From assembly GCF_022171985.1 (NCBI RefSeq), contig NZ_JAJVHF010000008.1, positions 62,001 to 126,000 of the forward strand: a DNA stretch of 64,000 bases, read 5' to 3'. Below, piece after piece: positions 41,930 through 50,533 of this stretch. Source of the DNA: Huaxiibacter chinensis. GTDB lineage: Bacteria; Pseudomonadota; Gammaproteobacteria; Enterobacterales; Enterobacteriaceae. Each line of letters opens with the position of its first letter. The stretch's first letter is position 1. A program made the translations under genes and the position numbers. The notes under the pieces are model-generated. The model was not told the origin of the DNA. It did not search any database and worked only from the letters and a program-made list of their open reading frames with translations.

Positions 41930-42631
41930 CTGAACGGACCGGCACAGCTCTCTTTGCCACTTTATCTTCCTGACGACGAAACTTTTGCGAGTTTCTGGCC
42001 GGGCGATAACCCCTCTTTACTGGCCGCACTGCAAAACGTGCTGCGTCAGGAACATAGCGGTTACATCTATATCTGGGCACGCGAAGGCGCGGGGCGCAGC
42101 CATCTGCTGCATGCCGCCTGTGCCGAACTGTCTCAGCGCGGTGACGCCGTGGGCTATGTTCCGCTGGATAAACGCACCTGGTTTGTGCCGGAAGTGCTCG
42201 ACGGGATGGAACACCTTTCGCTGGTATGCATCGATAATATTGAATGCATCGCAGGGGATGAGATGTGGGAAATGGCGATGTTCAATCTCTATAACCGGAT
42301 CCTGGAGTCGGGCAAAACCCGCCTGCTGATCACCGGCGATCGCCCACCACGCCAGCTTAACCTTGGCTTGCCGGATCTGGCCTCCCGCCTCGACTGGGGG
42401 CAAATTTACAAACTCCAGCCGTTATCGGATGAAGACAAACTCCAGGCGCTGCAACTGCGTTCTCGTCTGCGCGGCTTTGAACTGCCGGAAGATGTCGGGC
42501 GTTTTCTGTTAAAACGCCTCGACCGCGAAATGCGCACTCTATTCGATACGCTCGATCAGCTTGACCATGCCTCTATTACCGCCCAGCGCAAGCTGACCAT
42601 ACCGTTCGTTAAAGAGACGCTCCGGCTGTAA
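41930..42631 (+). CDS. hda: DnaA inactivator Hda
   Basis: AAA+ protein that with the sliding clamp triggers ATP hydrolysis by DnaA (RIDA), preventing over-initiation of replication. The N-terminus holds the clamp-binding QLSLPL at residues 6-11; the Walker A region is GAGRSHLL and Walker B is LVCIDNIE. The start is best placed at CTG 41930: GAGG lies 5 bases before it, the product is 233 residues with an N-terminus as in E. coli ([10 protein letters not shown]), and E. coli hda is known to begin at CUG. The ATG-led reading from 41882 lacks a ribosome site. Confidence 0.9.
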   Translation: MNGPAQLSLPLYLPDDETFASFWPGDNPSLLAALQNVLRQEHSGYIYIWAREGAGRSHLLHAACAELSQRGDAVGYVPLDKRTWFVPEVLDGMEHLSLVCIDNIECIAGDEMWEMAMFNLYNRILESGKTRLLITGDRPPRQLNLGLPDLASRLDWGQIYKLQPLSDEDKLQALQLRSRLRGFELPEDVGRFLLKRLDREMRTLFDTLDQLDHASITAQRKLTIPFVKETLRL

Positions 42632-42648
42632 ATCCGCCGGGCAAAATC

Positions 42649-44073
42649 TCACGCCATATCCGCCAGCAAATGCGTTATCAACAGCGGAACAGGCCTGCCC
42701 GAGGCTACGCTTCTGCCTTGCTCGCGCCATAACGCGGTGCCGCTGATGTCGAGATGCGCCCAGGGGATCGAAGCCGGGCAGAAATGGTGCAGCAGCCACG
42801 CAGCAGAAGCGCTAATCGCTGCATTGTTGGTGGGCGTATTGCACAGATCGGCGATAGCGCTGTCGGTTTGTTTGCGCAGTCGGGCATCCAGCGGCAGGGA
42901 CCATACTTCATCCCCGCACCGTTTACCGGCCTCCGTGAGCGCACGACGCAGCGGTTCGTCCTGAGTCATTAATCCACTGAGTTCATACCCCAGCGCCTTG
43001 ACCACCGCGCCGGTCAAGGTAGCCATATCGATGATAAAGCGCGCCTGCGGATGGCGCTGGCTGGCCCAGGCGATAGCATCCGCCAGCACCAGCCGCCCTT
43101 CAGCATCGGTATTGTTGATTTCAACCGTCAGGCCGTTACAGGCGCGGGCTACCGTGCCGGGCTGCATAGCATCCGGCCCGATGGCATTTTCGGCCAGGGC
43201 GAGCACGCCCATCATGCGAACCGGCAATTGCAGCTCTGCGGCAGCCAGCATTAGGCCCAGCACGTTCGCCGCACCGCACATATCGTATTTCATGGTGTAC
43301 ATGCCCGCGCCTTCTTTCAGCCACAGGCCGCCAGTATCGAAGGTAATGCCTTTGCCTACGTAGCAGCGCACTGGTCCATCCGTCACCCCGTCGTAATGAA
43401 TGGCCATCAGACGCGGCGGGCAATTTGCGCCTTTCCCGACGGCGTTGAGCAAGCCAAGGCCTTGCTCAACGATCGCTTTTTCATCGAGCACTTCGCAGCG
43501 CAGGGCGGGGAAGGCGGCGCAGAGGCGTTGTGCCTCTTCAACGACAAACTGCGGCGTACACAGATCGGAAGGCAGATCGGCCAGGCGTCGTGCGGCGATC
43601 ATGCCATGGGCGATCGCGCGTTGCTGGCTCACGATCGGCTTCAGGCGATCTTCCTGATCTCGTTGGCATAACACCGAGATATGACGGATACGGATCGCCT
43701 TTTCGTCCGGCTGTTTAAGCTGCAAATCACTCAACCGGTGTGCCTGGTTAAACAGAAAACGCAGCAGTTGTACCAGCACGGTATCGTCAATGGCGCTCAC
43801 ATCGATAATGATGCTTTCGCTGACTGGTGATGCCAGCAGGGGACGTAGCGCGTTAATCAGCTCCCCGGTCAGGTTGTCGTACCACAGTTCGTCTGGCAGC
43901 AAGGTGAGACGCGCGAAAGGCGCACAGCCAAAACGGGTATCGCAGATTCCCTGATGTCCGCGCATCTCACGGATTAACGCCGTGTCAGGCAGGCAGGGGC
44001 TGGACGGTGGGGCAATAAAGTGGCTTTCTGACCTGGCGTGTGAAAGGTCATTAACCAGCTGACAGGTCATCAT
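42649..44073 (-). CDS. Leucyl aminopeptidase family (M17) protein
   Basis: A 474-residue cytosolic dinuclear-metal aminopeptidase. The metal and catalytic residues of PepA are all present: Lys241 and Asp246 (VGKGITFDTGG), Lys253, Asp264 (MKYDM), Asp323 and Glu325 plus Arg327 in NTDAEGRL. The N-terminal domain is shorter and unlike PepA or PepB, so it is a separate lineage and carries no symbol. ATG 44073 follows AGAGGAATAATC; it starts two bases after the stop of the glycosylasparaginase gene. It is the third gene of an operon with a permease and that enzyme, and could trim peptides for it. The peptide specificity is unknown. Confidence 0.85.
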   Translation of the reverse strand: MMTCQLVNDLSHARSESHFIAPPSSPCLPDTALIREMRGHQGICDTRFGCAPFARLTLLPDELWYDNLTGELINALRPLLASPVSESIIIDVSAIDDTVLVQLLRFLFNQAHRLSDLQLKQPDEKAIRIRHISVLCQRDQEDRLKPIVSQQRAIAHGMIAARRLADLPSDLCTPQFVVEEAQRLCAAFPALRCEVLDEKAIVEQGLGLLNAVGKGANCPPRLMAIHYDGVTDGPVRCYVGKGITFDTGGLWLKEGAGMYTMKYDMCGAANVLGLMLAAAELQLPVRMMGVLALAENAIGPDAMQPGTVARACNGLTVEINNTDAEGRLVLADAIAWASQRHPQARFIIDMATLTGAVVKALGYELSGLMTQDEPLRRALTEAGKRCGDEVWSLPLDARLRKQTDSAIADLCNTPTNNAAISASAAWLLHHFCPASIPWAHLDISGTALWREQGRSVASGRPVPLLITHLLADMA

Positions 44074-44075
44074 GA

Positions 44076-45029
44076 TTATTCCTCTATTGGCGCACGGATG
44101 CGGGTTGCATAAGCCTGCATCCATGCTTCGTCGACCGCGTGATAATGGGTTTTTTCCTGCTGGCGTTCGGTGCGGTAGACCGTCAGGGGCTGTTGCGCCG
44201 TCGCCACCACGAAGGAGAAGGTTTTGATATTGGTGGCAGCACCAAATTCACCCCTGTTATTCATACACACCACCGACAGGTCGCCGACGCGGCCAAAGCG
44301 TGACATCAGTTTGTCTTCCAGCTCGAACACCACCGAATCAGCCGCCTGCTGCGGGGACATCCCCTGCGCCATCCGACGCACGATTTCATAGCTGACGCAG
44401 CCTTTCATTAAATCTTCACCGACGCCCGTGGCCGTGGCGGCGCCCGTCTCGCTGTCACAGTAAAATCCTGAACCGATAATGGGTGAATCGCCAAGCCGGC
44501 CCCGTTTTTTCATAAACAGGCCGCTGGTTGACGTCGCCACGCTCATGGAGCCGTGATTATCAAGCCCGATGATGCCCACGGTATCGTGCCCGTCATACGG
44601 GCTAAGACCTTTATCCAGCGTTTCGCGGCAACGCTTGCGATAGTGCTGCATGGCGCGGTCGGTCAGCATCACTTTCTCTTCGAATCCCTGGCTGAGCGCC
44701 CATTCCCGCGCGCCCTGGCCGACCATCAGGCTGTTATAGCGTTGACGGCTTAATGCCCGCGCGACGCGCACCGGGTTGGCGATGTCCACCAGGTTCCCGA
44801 CGGCACCGAAAGCCAGCGTGTCGCCATCCATATATGCCGCATCCAGCTCGACCTCGCCGTTTTCGGTGGGCAGCCCGCCGTAGCCGACGGATTTGTAAAA
44901 TGGAAAGTCTTCAACGGCCGCAACGGCATCGACGACCGCCTGAGAGACCGGCTCTCCCGCCGCCAGCGCGGACGCGGATTCGGTAACGCCTTCCAGCGCC
45001 ATTCGCCAGGTCGCGATAATTCCCCACAT
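44076..45029 (-). CDS. N4-(beta-N-acetylglucosaminyl)-L-asparaginase (glycosylasparaginase)
   Basis: An Ntn-hydrolase of 317 residues that should self-cleave before Thr150 (GHDT-VG) and cleave the bond between asparagine and an N-linked sugar. It follows human aspartylglucosaminidase more than E. coli IaaA: VGYGGLPTENGE, LDAAYMDGDTLAFGAVG, GHDTVG, TSTSG, GRLGDSP (Arg178 and Asp181 for the substrate carboxylate and amine) and ATATGVGED with the Thr-Gly pair. The Trp near the N-terminus (ATW) is also shared. There is no signal peptide, so it is cytoplasmic, unlike many homologues. Its ribosome site AGGAG lies 6 bases before ATG 45029, three bases after the permease stop. General isoaspartyl peptidase activity cannot be ruled out. 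Confidence 0.87.
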   Translation of the reverse strand: MWGIIATWRMALEGVTESASALAAGEPVSQAVVDAVAAVEDFPFYKSVGYGGLPTENGEVELDAAYMDGDTLAFGAVGNLVDIANPVRVARALSRQRYNSLMVGQGAREWALSQGFEEKVMLTDRAMQHYRKRCRETLDKGLSPYDGHDTVGIIGLDNHGSMSVATSTSGLFMKKRGRLGDSPIIGSGFYCDSETGAATATGVGEDLMKGCVSYEIVRRMAQGMSPQQAADSVVFELEDKLMSRFGRVGDLSVVCMNNRGEFGAATNIKTFSFVVATAQQPLTVYRTERQQEKTHYHAVDEAWMQAYATRIRAPIEE

Positions 45030-45032
45030 GGT

Positions 45033-46352
45033 TTACTCCTGTTTAGCCAGCGTGGTTTCGGTTGACGTCGCGGAAGCAATCTCCGCGGCGCGGTACTGTT
45101 TATCAAGGATGCGCATAAAGGGCAGATAGAGCATGGCGCCAATCAGCAGGTTCAAAAGCTGCATCACGCTACCGCTGATATGCCCGGTGACGATAAAGCC
45201 ACTGATAACGGGGGGGAGTGTCCAGGGAATAAAGACCCCGGTGGTGACCGCCACGGCGCCAAGCTTCATGGCCGCATACTGCACCGTGACCAGCACCAGC
45301 GGCACCAGATTGAATGGGATAAGCATGATGGGGTTCATGATCACCGGCAGACCAAACAAAATCGGCTCGTTGATATTAAATACCGACGCACCCGCGCCCA
45401 GTCTGGCGACTTCGCGCATATTTTTACTGCGGGCAAACAGCAGCATTGCAATCACCAGCGACAAGGTGGCCCCCGCGCCGCCCATCCAGATCATGTCAAA
45501 AAACTGCTCGGTGATGATGTGCGGCGGCGTGGTACCCGCCTGAATAGCGGCAATATTATCGGTCTGGTTTTCCATCCACAGCGGACGAATGATGCCGTTT
45601 ATCATGGAGCCGGAGTTAATCCCCACGGACCACAAAATGGTGATACTGAAAACCGTCATCAGAGCGCCGAAATACGAGGTACCGTAATGGCGAACCGGTG
45701 TCGCCACGACGTCATAGATGAATTGATGGATAGTGTGGTAGTGGGTATTTTCAAAGACGATGCGGACGATGAGCACCAGAATCATCACCAGCAGAGCTGG
45801 GATCAGCGCCGCGAAGGACTCCTGTACGGCGGGAGGCACACCGTCGGGCATTTTGATGACCAGATTTTTACGTTTCAGCCAGCAGAACAGCTCCGTCCAG
45901 AGCAGTGAGCCAATCATGGCGACAAATAATCCTTTGCTGCCAATCCACTCAACCGGCATCACCGTAATTCCGCCATTCTCGGCGACCTTAATGAAAGGGG
46001 TGAGGATCAGGAAGCTCACCAGCGCCAGGATTCCGCACGAAATGCGGTCTTCACCATAATGCTCTGCCAGCCTGAAGGCCACCAGGAAGCTGATAAACAG
46101 CGACATGGTAGAGAACACCGCATTGAACGGGATCTCAATGATGGCGCTCCAGCTTTCACCAAAGGCCTGAGACATAAATTGCTGGTAGGTCTGATTGGGG
46201 AACGAGGAGATCACCAGTAAAATCGACCCTACGATAATAAATGGCATGAATGATACGTATGCGCCACGAATGGCGCCGAGATGCCGCTGCTGCGCCGTTT
46301 TAGCCGCCAGAGGCATCAGTTTTGCTTCAAGAAATCCCAGAACATTGTTCAT
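45033..46352 (-). CDS. Orphan PTS EIIC-like permease (chitobiose/cellobiose, Lac family)
   Basis: A 439-residue inner-membrane protein of the Lac-family EIIC type, with about ten membrane segments. It keeps the family motif NINEPILFGLP (Glu329). In ChbC-type EIICs the segment W-x-x-GIHG holds a His I recall as important for substrate and phosphate; here the same place reads WSVGIN (Asn246). No EIIA or EIIB gene is next to it. It heads the operon with glycosylasparaginase and the M17 peptidase, so its cargo may be a sugar-bearing asparagine rather than a plain disaccharide. CGGAG precedes ATG 46352. Transport without phosphorylation, or use of EIIA/EIIB encoded elsewhere, are both possible. 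Confidence 0.85.
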   Translation of the reverse strand: MNNVLGFLEAKLMPLAAKTAQQRHLGAIRGAYVSFMPFIIVGSILLVISSFPNQTYQQFMSQAFGESWSAIIEIPFNAVFSTMSLFISFLVAFRLAEHYGEDRISCGILALVSFLILTPFIKVAENGGITVMPVEWIGSKGLFVAMIGSLLWTELFCWLKRKNLVIKMPDGVPPAVQESFAALIPALLVMILVLIVRIVFENTHYHTIHQFIYDVVATPVRHYGTSYFGALMTVFSITILWSVGINSGSMINGIIRPLWMENQTDNIAAIQAGTTPPHIITEQFFDMIWMGGAGATLSLVIAMLLFARSKNMREVARLGAGASVFNINEPILFGLPVIMNPIMLIPFNLVPLVLVTVQYAAMKLGAVAVTTGVFIPWTLPPVISGFIVTGHISGSVMQLLNLLIGAMLYLPFMRILDKQYRAAEIASATSTETTLAKQE

Positions 46353-46400
46353 TGTGAACTCCGTACAAGATTGAGTAATGAGGTTGTGTTATTGCTGAGG

Positions 46401-46406
46401 ATTATC
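46401..46406 (-). promoter_or_regulatory. -10 element of the permease-glycosylasparaginase operon
   Basis: On the minus strand the bases read GATAAT, five of six of TATAAT. A start near 46394 places the CRP site centre at -41.5, a class II arrangement. Inferred only. Confidence 0.5.
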
Positions 46407-46427
46407 AGTGAAGCGCGACGTTCAAAA

Positions 46428-46443
46428 GGTGAAATAGCTCACA
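46428..46443. promoter_or_regulatory. CRP site between permease operon and regulator-like gene
   Basis: GGTGA-AATAGC-TCACA matches the CRP consensus TGTGA-N6-TCACA at 9 of 10 bases. It lies in the 157-base divergent region and fits catabolite control of the permease operon. Confidence 0.65.
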
Positions 46444-46509
46444 ATGTCATCGCTGTTCATATATAAATCTCATAAGATTGGTTATCGGAGTTAAACGGGA
46501 CGGTTCACG

Positions 46510-47334
46510 ATGGAAATCAAACTGCATGCCAATGCGACGACAACGCCACGAATTCGTCGCTATCTTCAGGAGTCGACCAGAAGCGACCGTGAGCTCTCAG
46601 CAGAGTTAGGGATTTCGGTGACCACGGTCCGGCGCTGGCGAAAGCGGGAGCAGGTTTCTGATAACCACACCACGCCAAAGGTGATACACAAAGCACTGAG
46701 ACAAGAGCAGGTGGTGTTGATAAATGCGCTGCGGGAGTGCCTTGCCGTCCCGCTGGACGATCTTTTACAGCTGGTGAACGACGGGCTGGGTATTTCGGTT
46801 TCGCGGGCCACGCTGAACCGCTATCTCAAACCGGTAGCAAAAGAGCGCCAGGGAGGGATGCAGAGGGGCATTAAAGCGTTAAAAGCAGGCCGCCGGCCCA
46901 CTCATCTTGTGTTACACCATCTGCCTCTTTCGCTGCATATGGATGACGGCGGCGAACAGCATTTGTTGTGGGCCCGGGAACCGATCAGCGGCTGGTGTTT
47001 TGCCCGGCTCTATGCAGGTATTTCGCCGCAGCTTATGTCCCACTGGGCACGAGACGTGATGGCTGCCTGTCCGGCTGATATACAATCTGCTGAGACTATT
47101 GGCCTGGATCTGTCGTCTGCCGCACTGGGCATCGCGCTTCAACATGCTCCGGCACCGCAACGGGCGGTCCAGGTTCCCGTGCCGCTGGGCGAGATTATCC
47201 CCCGGCTCAACGATGAGCCCGTCAATCAGCTGCTGGAACGGATCTGTGGTTTTTATAATCTGGGCAAAGCGCAGAAAAAACTGGGAGACAGGACGCCGCA
47301 GGCGTTTCTCGACGCGCTGCGGCACAACGATTAG
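46510..47334 (+). CDS. Transposase-derived DNA-binding protein, possibly a regulator
   Basis: A 274-residue protein of unknown function. The N-terminal third (residues 1-110) reads like the DNA-binding part of IS481-type transposases: HANATTTPRIRRYLQES, a helix-turn-helix ELSAELGISVTTVRRWRKRE, then PLDDLLQLV and VSRATLNRYLKP. The middle (130-215) aligns with the integrase core, but the D-containing motifs read HHLPL and REPISG, so catalytic Asp appears lost. The end FYNLGKAQKKLGDRTPQAFLDAL keeps the YN...LG-xTP pattern of such transposases. No terminal inverted repeats were seen. It is divergent from the permease operon, as a local regulator would be. Its 3' end overlaps that of yfgD by four bases. 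Confidence 0.65.
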   Translation: MEIKLHANATTTPRIRRYLQESTRSDRELSAELGISVTTVRRWRKREQVSDNHTTPKVIHKALRQEQVVLINALRECLAVPLDDLLQLVNDGLGISVSRATLNRYLKPVAKERQGGMQRGIKALKAGRRPTHLVLHHLPLSLHMDDGGEQHLLWAREPISGWCFARLYAGISPQLMSHWARDVMAACPADIQSAETIGLDLSSAALGIALQHAPAPQRAVQVPVPLGEIIPRLNDEPVNQLLERICGFYNLGKAQKKLGDRTPQAFLDALRHND

Positions 47335-47690
47335 TTGAGCAGTTCGAGGACATCTTCCGGTGGGCGGCCAATACGGGCTTTCCCGTTTGCAACGACAATC
47401 GGACGCTCAATGAGCTTCGGATTTTCGACCATAGCCTTAATCAGTTCGTCTTCGGTGAGATGGCTGTCGTCCAGATGGAGATGCTTATAGAGATCTTCTT
47501 TCTTGCGCATCAGGTCACGAGCGCTGGCCATGCCCAGCTGGCTCAGCAGCGCGCGAATCGTCCGGGCATCGGGCGGCGTGTCCAGATAGAGTATGACCTC
47601 GGGCTCAATGCCGTTTGATTTCAGCAGGCTCAGCGTGTCGCGACTCTTGGAACAGCGCGGGTTGTGATAGATTTTTATCGCGTCTGACAT
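47331..47690 (-). CDS. yfgD: YfgD, ArsC-family reductase-like protein
   Basis: A 119-residue thioredoxin-fold protein of the arsenate reductase family. It has the catalytic Cys12 in HNPRCSKSRDTL and the conserved arginines in ERPIVVANGKARIGRPPE. Activity with arsenate is not certain for this member. Its ATG follows GGAGAACGT; it lies next to bepA (12 bases) as in E. coli, where hda is the other neighbour; here a four-gene insert separates them. Confidence 0.95.
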   Translation of the reverse strand: MSDAIKIYHNPRCSKSRDTLSLLKSNGIEPEVILYLDTPPDARTIRALLSQLGMASARDLMRKKEDLYKHLHLDDSHLTEDELIKAMVENPKLIERPIVVANGKARIGRPPEDVLELLN

Positions 47691-47702
47691 ACGTTCTCCT
47701 TT

Positions 47703-49166
47703 TTACATCTTTTCATACGGCTTGAAGCGTTGCTGTAGACTGCGCAACTGATCGATACGCGCGTCATAACGCGCCTGTTGCAGGCTCCCCAGTTTCACCT
47801 GTGAGCTGGCGCTGCTGAGCAAGGATATCGACTGATCGAGCCTGCCCACGAGAGCAAAGCCTTCTGCCCGCGCGGCAAGTTCCTGATCGCGATTGCCCAA
47901 CTGCGCTTCGGCCTGTGCCAGCAGATCCCAGCCGTTGGGGTCGTCTTTATAGGTAAAGGTATAGCGGTTCAGGATGGTGGCGGCCTCTTTGGCCTGTCCG
48001 CCCTGTAAGTAAGCGTTCGCCAGATTGAGTTGCAGCACCGGATTGGTGCGCAGATCTTTGGCATTCTTCAGGCGGTTAATCGCATCGGCGGTTTTCTTCT
48101 GGCCGAGATCGATATCGGTGGACAGATCGAGGTACCACGGGTTATTCGCATCGGCAGCCAGCATGGGCTGAAGCGCTTTGCGTGCTTCATCATACCGATT
48201 GGCCTCCATTGCCTGTAACGCCCGGCCATATTTCGCGGCGTTCTGCTCGCGGACATTGCCTTTTTCCAGCGCATCAAGCAGATCGTTGGTCAGCTGGTTA
48301 CGTCCGGAATTGTACATCCCCAGCGTTCTGACCTTCGCCATGTAAAAATCCTGGGAAGACTGCACGACAACCGGGCGCATCTGGTTTGCGCGGTTGCGCG
48401 CGTCGGACAGGCGGCTTTCGGGCAGAGGGTGGGTCAGCAAAATCTCGGGCGGACGCGTAGAGTATCGCGCCTGATCGAGCAGTTTTTCCAGGAATGTGGG
48501 CATTGCCTGCGGATCAAAGCCTGCGCGCTGCAACACCTGAATACCGATGCGGTCGGCTTCCTGTTCGTTCTGTTGGGTAAAGCTGATCATGCCCTGACGC
48601 GTCCCTGCCAGGGTGCCGGTGAGCGCCGCCATCCCGGCCTGCGGGCTGGCCATTGCCAGTAAAATGGAGCCAAGCGCCCCCACCCAGGTGAGCGGGGCGT
48701 TACGCTTTTGGTCTTCCATTGCGCGGGCCAGGTGGCGCTGGGTCACGTGCGAGATTTCGTGAGCCATGACCGAGGCCAGCTGGCTTTCGTTATCGGCATA
48801 GCGGAATAACGCCGAATGCAGCACCACATTGCCGCCAAAAAAGGCGAAGGCGTTGATTTCGTCATTATTAATTAAATAGAAGTGGAAGGGCGTTTTGACT
48901 GAATTAGCATGGGCCACAAGGCGCATGCCTAAACCGTTAATGTATTGCACCAGGAGCGGGTCATTGATCAGCGGCGCACTGCCGCGCAGCTGGCGCACAT
49001 AGAAATCACCCATCTGCATTTCCTGTCCGATGGAGAGCGTGCTTCCTGCTGAGGTACCCATATCCGGCAAAGTATCGAACGAGTCAGCGAAGGCTGGCAT
49101 CATCTGACCGACGGTCAGTGCGGCGATAAGCGTTGCCGCCAGAGTTTTTTTCAATTGCCTGAACAT
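47703..49166 (-). CDS. bepA: Periplasmic metalloprotease and chaperone BepA
   Basis: An M48-type zinc protease with a C-terminal TPR domain that works on LptD and BAM substrates, degrading misassembled proteins in the periplasm. The signal peptide ends at about residue 27 (MMPAFADS); the zinc motif HEISH is in [16 protein letters not shown] 49166 gives 487 residues, as in E. coli; the longer frame upstream is not real. It is in an operon with yfgD and divergent from perM. Confidence 0.96.
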   Translation of the reverse strand: MFRQLKKTLAATLIAALTVGQMMPAFADSFDTLPDMGTSAGSTLSIGQEMQMGDFYVRQLRGSAPLINDPLLVQYINGLGMRLVAHANSVKTPFHFYLINNDEINAFAFFGGNVVLHSALFRYADNESQLASVMAHEISHVTQRHLARAMEDQKRNAPLTWVGALGSILLAMASPQAGMAALTGTLAGTRQGMISFTQQNEQEADRIGIQVLQRAGFDPQAMPTFLEKLLDQARYSTRPPEILLTHPLPESRLSDARNRANQMRPVVVQSSQDFYMAKVRTLGMYNSGRNQLTNDLLDALEKGNVREQNAAKYGRALQAMEANRYDEARKALQPMLAADANNPWYLDLSTDIDLGQKKTADAINRLKNAKDLRTNPVLQLNLANAYLQGGQAKEAATILNRYTFTYKDDPNGWDLLAQAEAQLGNRDQELAARAEGFALVGRLDQSISLLSSASSQVKLGSLQQARYDARIDQLRSLQQRFKPYEKM

Positions 49167-49386
49167 AACCTCTGCCCTGTATATTGGATGTGCTAATTTG
49201 ACCGATGAACCGACATAACGTTCACCTTCCACTGCTCTGCGAGTGTAGCCGTGTTAGCGCATGAAGAAAATCCCATCCGCGTGCTTTTACGAAACGTGAC
49301 GCAAAGGCAAAAAGCGAAAGTCTTTTATGTGACAGTTAGATACAATTCACCTCTCACTCCCGCCATCCGATTCAGGGAAGGGTTGT

Positions 49387-50451
49387 ATGCTCGAAATGTT
49401 AAAGCAGTGGTATCGGCGTCGTTTTAGCGATCCCGAGGCGATTGCGCTGTTAGTTATTCTGGTTGCCGGGTTCGGAATCCTTTTCTTCTTTAGTGGTCTG
49501 TTAGCCCCGCTGCTGGTGGCTATCGTGCTGGCTTATCTGCTTGAGTGGCCCACGGTCAGGCTGGAGAGAATTGGCTGCTCACGGCGCTGGGCAACCAGCA
49601 TTGTGCTGGTCTTCTTTGTGGGGATCCTCCTGCTGATGTCGTTTGTGGTCCTGCCTGTGGCCTGGCAGCAGGGCATTTACCTCATTCGCGACATGCCGGG
49701 TATGCTGAATAAACTCTCTGATTTTGCCGCCACGCTGCCGCGCCGTTACCCGGCGCTGATGGATGCGGGGATCATTGATGCCATGGCAGAAAACATGCGC
49801 GCCCGCATCATGACGATGGGGGATTCTGTGGTGAAATACTCTCTGGCATCACTGGTGGGCCTGTTAACGCTGGCCGTTTATCTGGTGCTGGTGCCCCTGA
49901 TGGTCTTCTTCCTCGTGAAGGACAAAGAACAGATGCTGAATGCCGTTCGCCGCATCCTGCCGCGTAACCGTGGCCTGGCGGGGCAGGTCTGGAAGGAGAT
50001 GAATCAGCAGATCACCAACTATATTCGCGGTAAAGTGCTGGAGATGATTGTGGTCGGCGTGGCGACGTGGATAGGCTTCCTGATCTTTGGCCTCAACTAT
50101 TCACTTCTGCTGGCCGTGCTGGTGGGCTTCTCCGTATTGATTCCCTATATCGGCGCATTTGTTGTGACCCTTCCGGTGGTCGGCGTGGCGCTGTTCCAGT
50201 TTGGGCTGGGAACGGAGTTCTGGAGTTGCTTTGCGGTCTACCTGATTATTCAAGGGTTGGATGGTAATTTGCTGGTGCCGGTGCTGTTCTCAGAAGCCGT
50301 GAACCTGCATCCGCTGGTCATTATCCTGTCGGTGGTGATCTTTGGCGGGCTGTGGGGATTCTGGGGCGTGTTCTTCGCCATTCCGCTGGCGACGCTGATT
50401 AAGGCGGTGGTACATGCCTGGCCAGACGTTCCGGCGGTGGAAGAAACGTAA
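49387..50451 (+). CDS. perM: PerM, AI-2E family inner-membrane protein
   Basis: A 354-residue polytopic protein of the AI-2E exporter family with about eight membrane segments, closely resembling E. coli PerM (353). The family features PYIGAFVVTLPVVGVAL and GLWGFWGVFFAIPLATLI are present. The substrate is unknown. The start follows AGGGAAGGGTTGT. Confidence 0.93.
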   Translation: MLEMLKQWYRRRFSDPEAIALLVILVAGFGILFFFSGLLAPLLVAIVLAYLLEWPTVRLERIGCSRRWATSIVLVFFVGILLLMSFVVLPVAWQQGIYLIRDMPGMLNKLSDFAATLPRRYPALMDAGIIDAMAENMRARIMTMGDSVVKYSLASLVGLLTLAVYLVLVPLMVFFLVKDKEQMLNAVRRILPRNRGLAGQVWKEMNQQITNYIRGKVLEMIVVGVATWIGFLIFGLNYSLLLAVLVGFSVLIPYIGAFVVTLPVVGVALFQFGLGTEFWSCFAVYLIIQGLDGNLLVPVLFSEAVNLHPLVIILSVVIFGGLWGFWGVFFAIPLATLIKAVVHAWPDVPAVEET

Positions 50452-50499
50452 ACAGGGTGCTCAATAACCCCTCTTTCGTGGGAGAGTGAGCAAACATGA

Positions 50500-50532
50500 A
50501 AAACGGCAACCTGGGTTGCCGTTTTGCTTTTT
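50500..50532. terminator. Bidirectional terminator between perM and bcp
   Basis: Stem AACGGCAA / TTGCCGTT with A-run before and T-run after (about 50502-50509 with 50516-50523, T to 50532). It suits both convergent genes. Confidence 0.85.
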
Positions 50533-50533
50533 A

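Noticed and set aside
42017..42403. Minus-strand frame opposite hda
   Set aside because: No ribosome site or domain; hda is clearly the coding strand.
45180..45908. Plus-strand frame opposite the EIIC-like permease gene
   Set aside because: Very polar, His/Asp/Asn-rich reading that mirrors membrane-protein codons; not a gene.
46353..46509. Terminal inverted repeats or target duplications around the transposase-like gene
   Set aside because: I looked for matched ends on both sides of the gene and saw none, so it was not called a mobile element.
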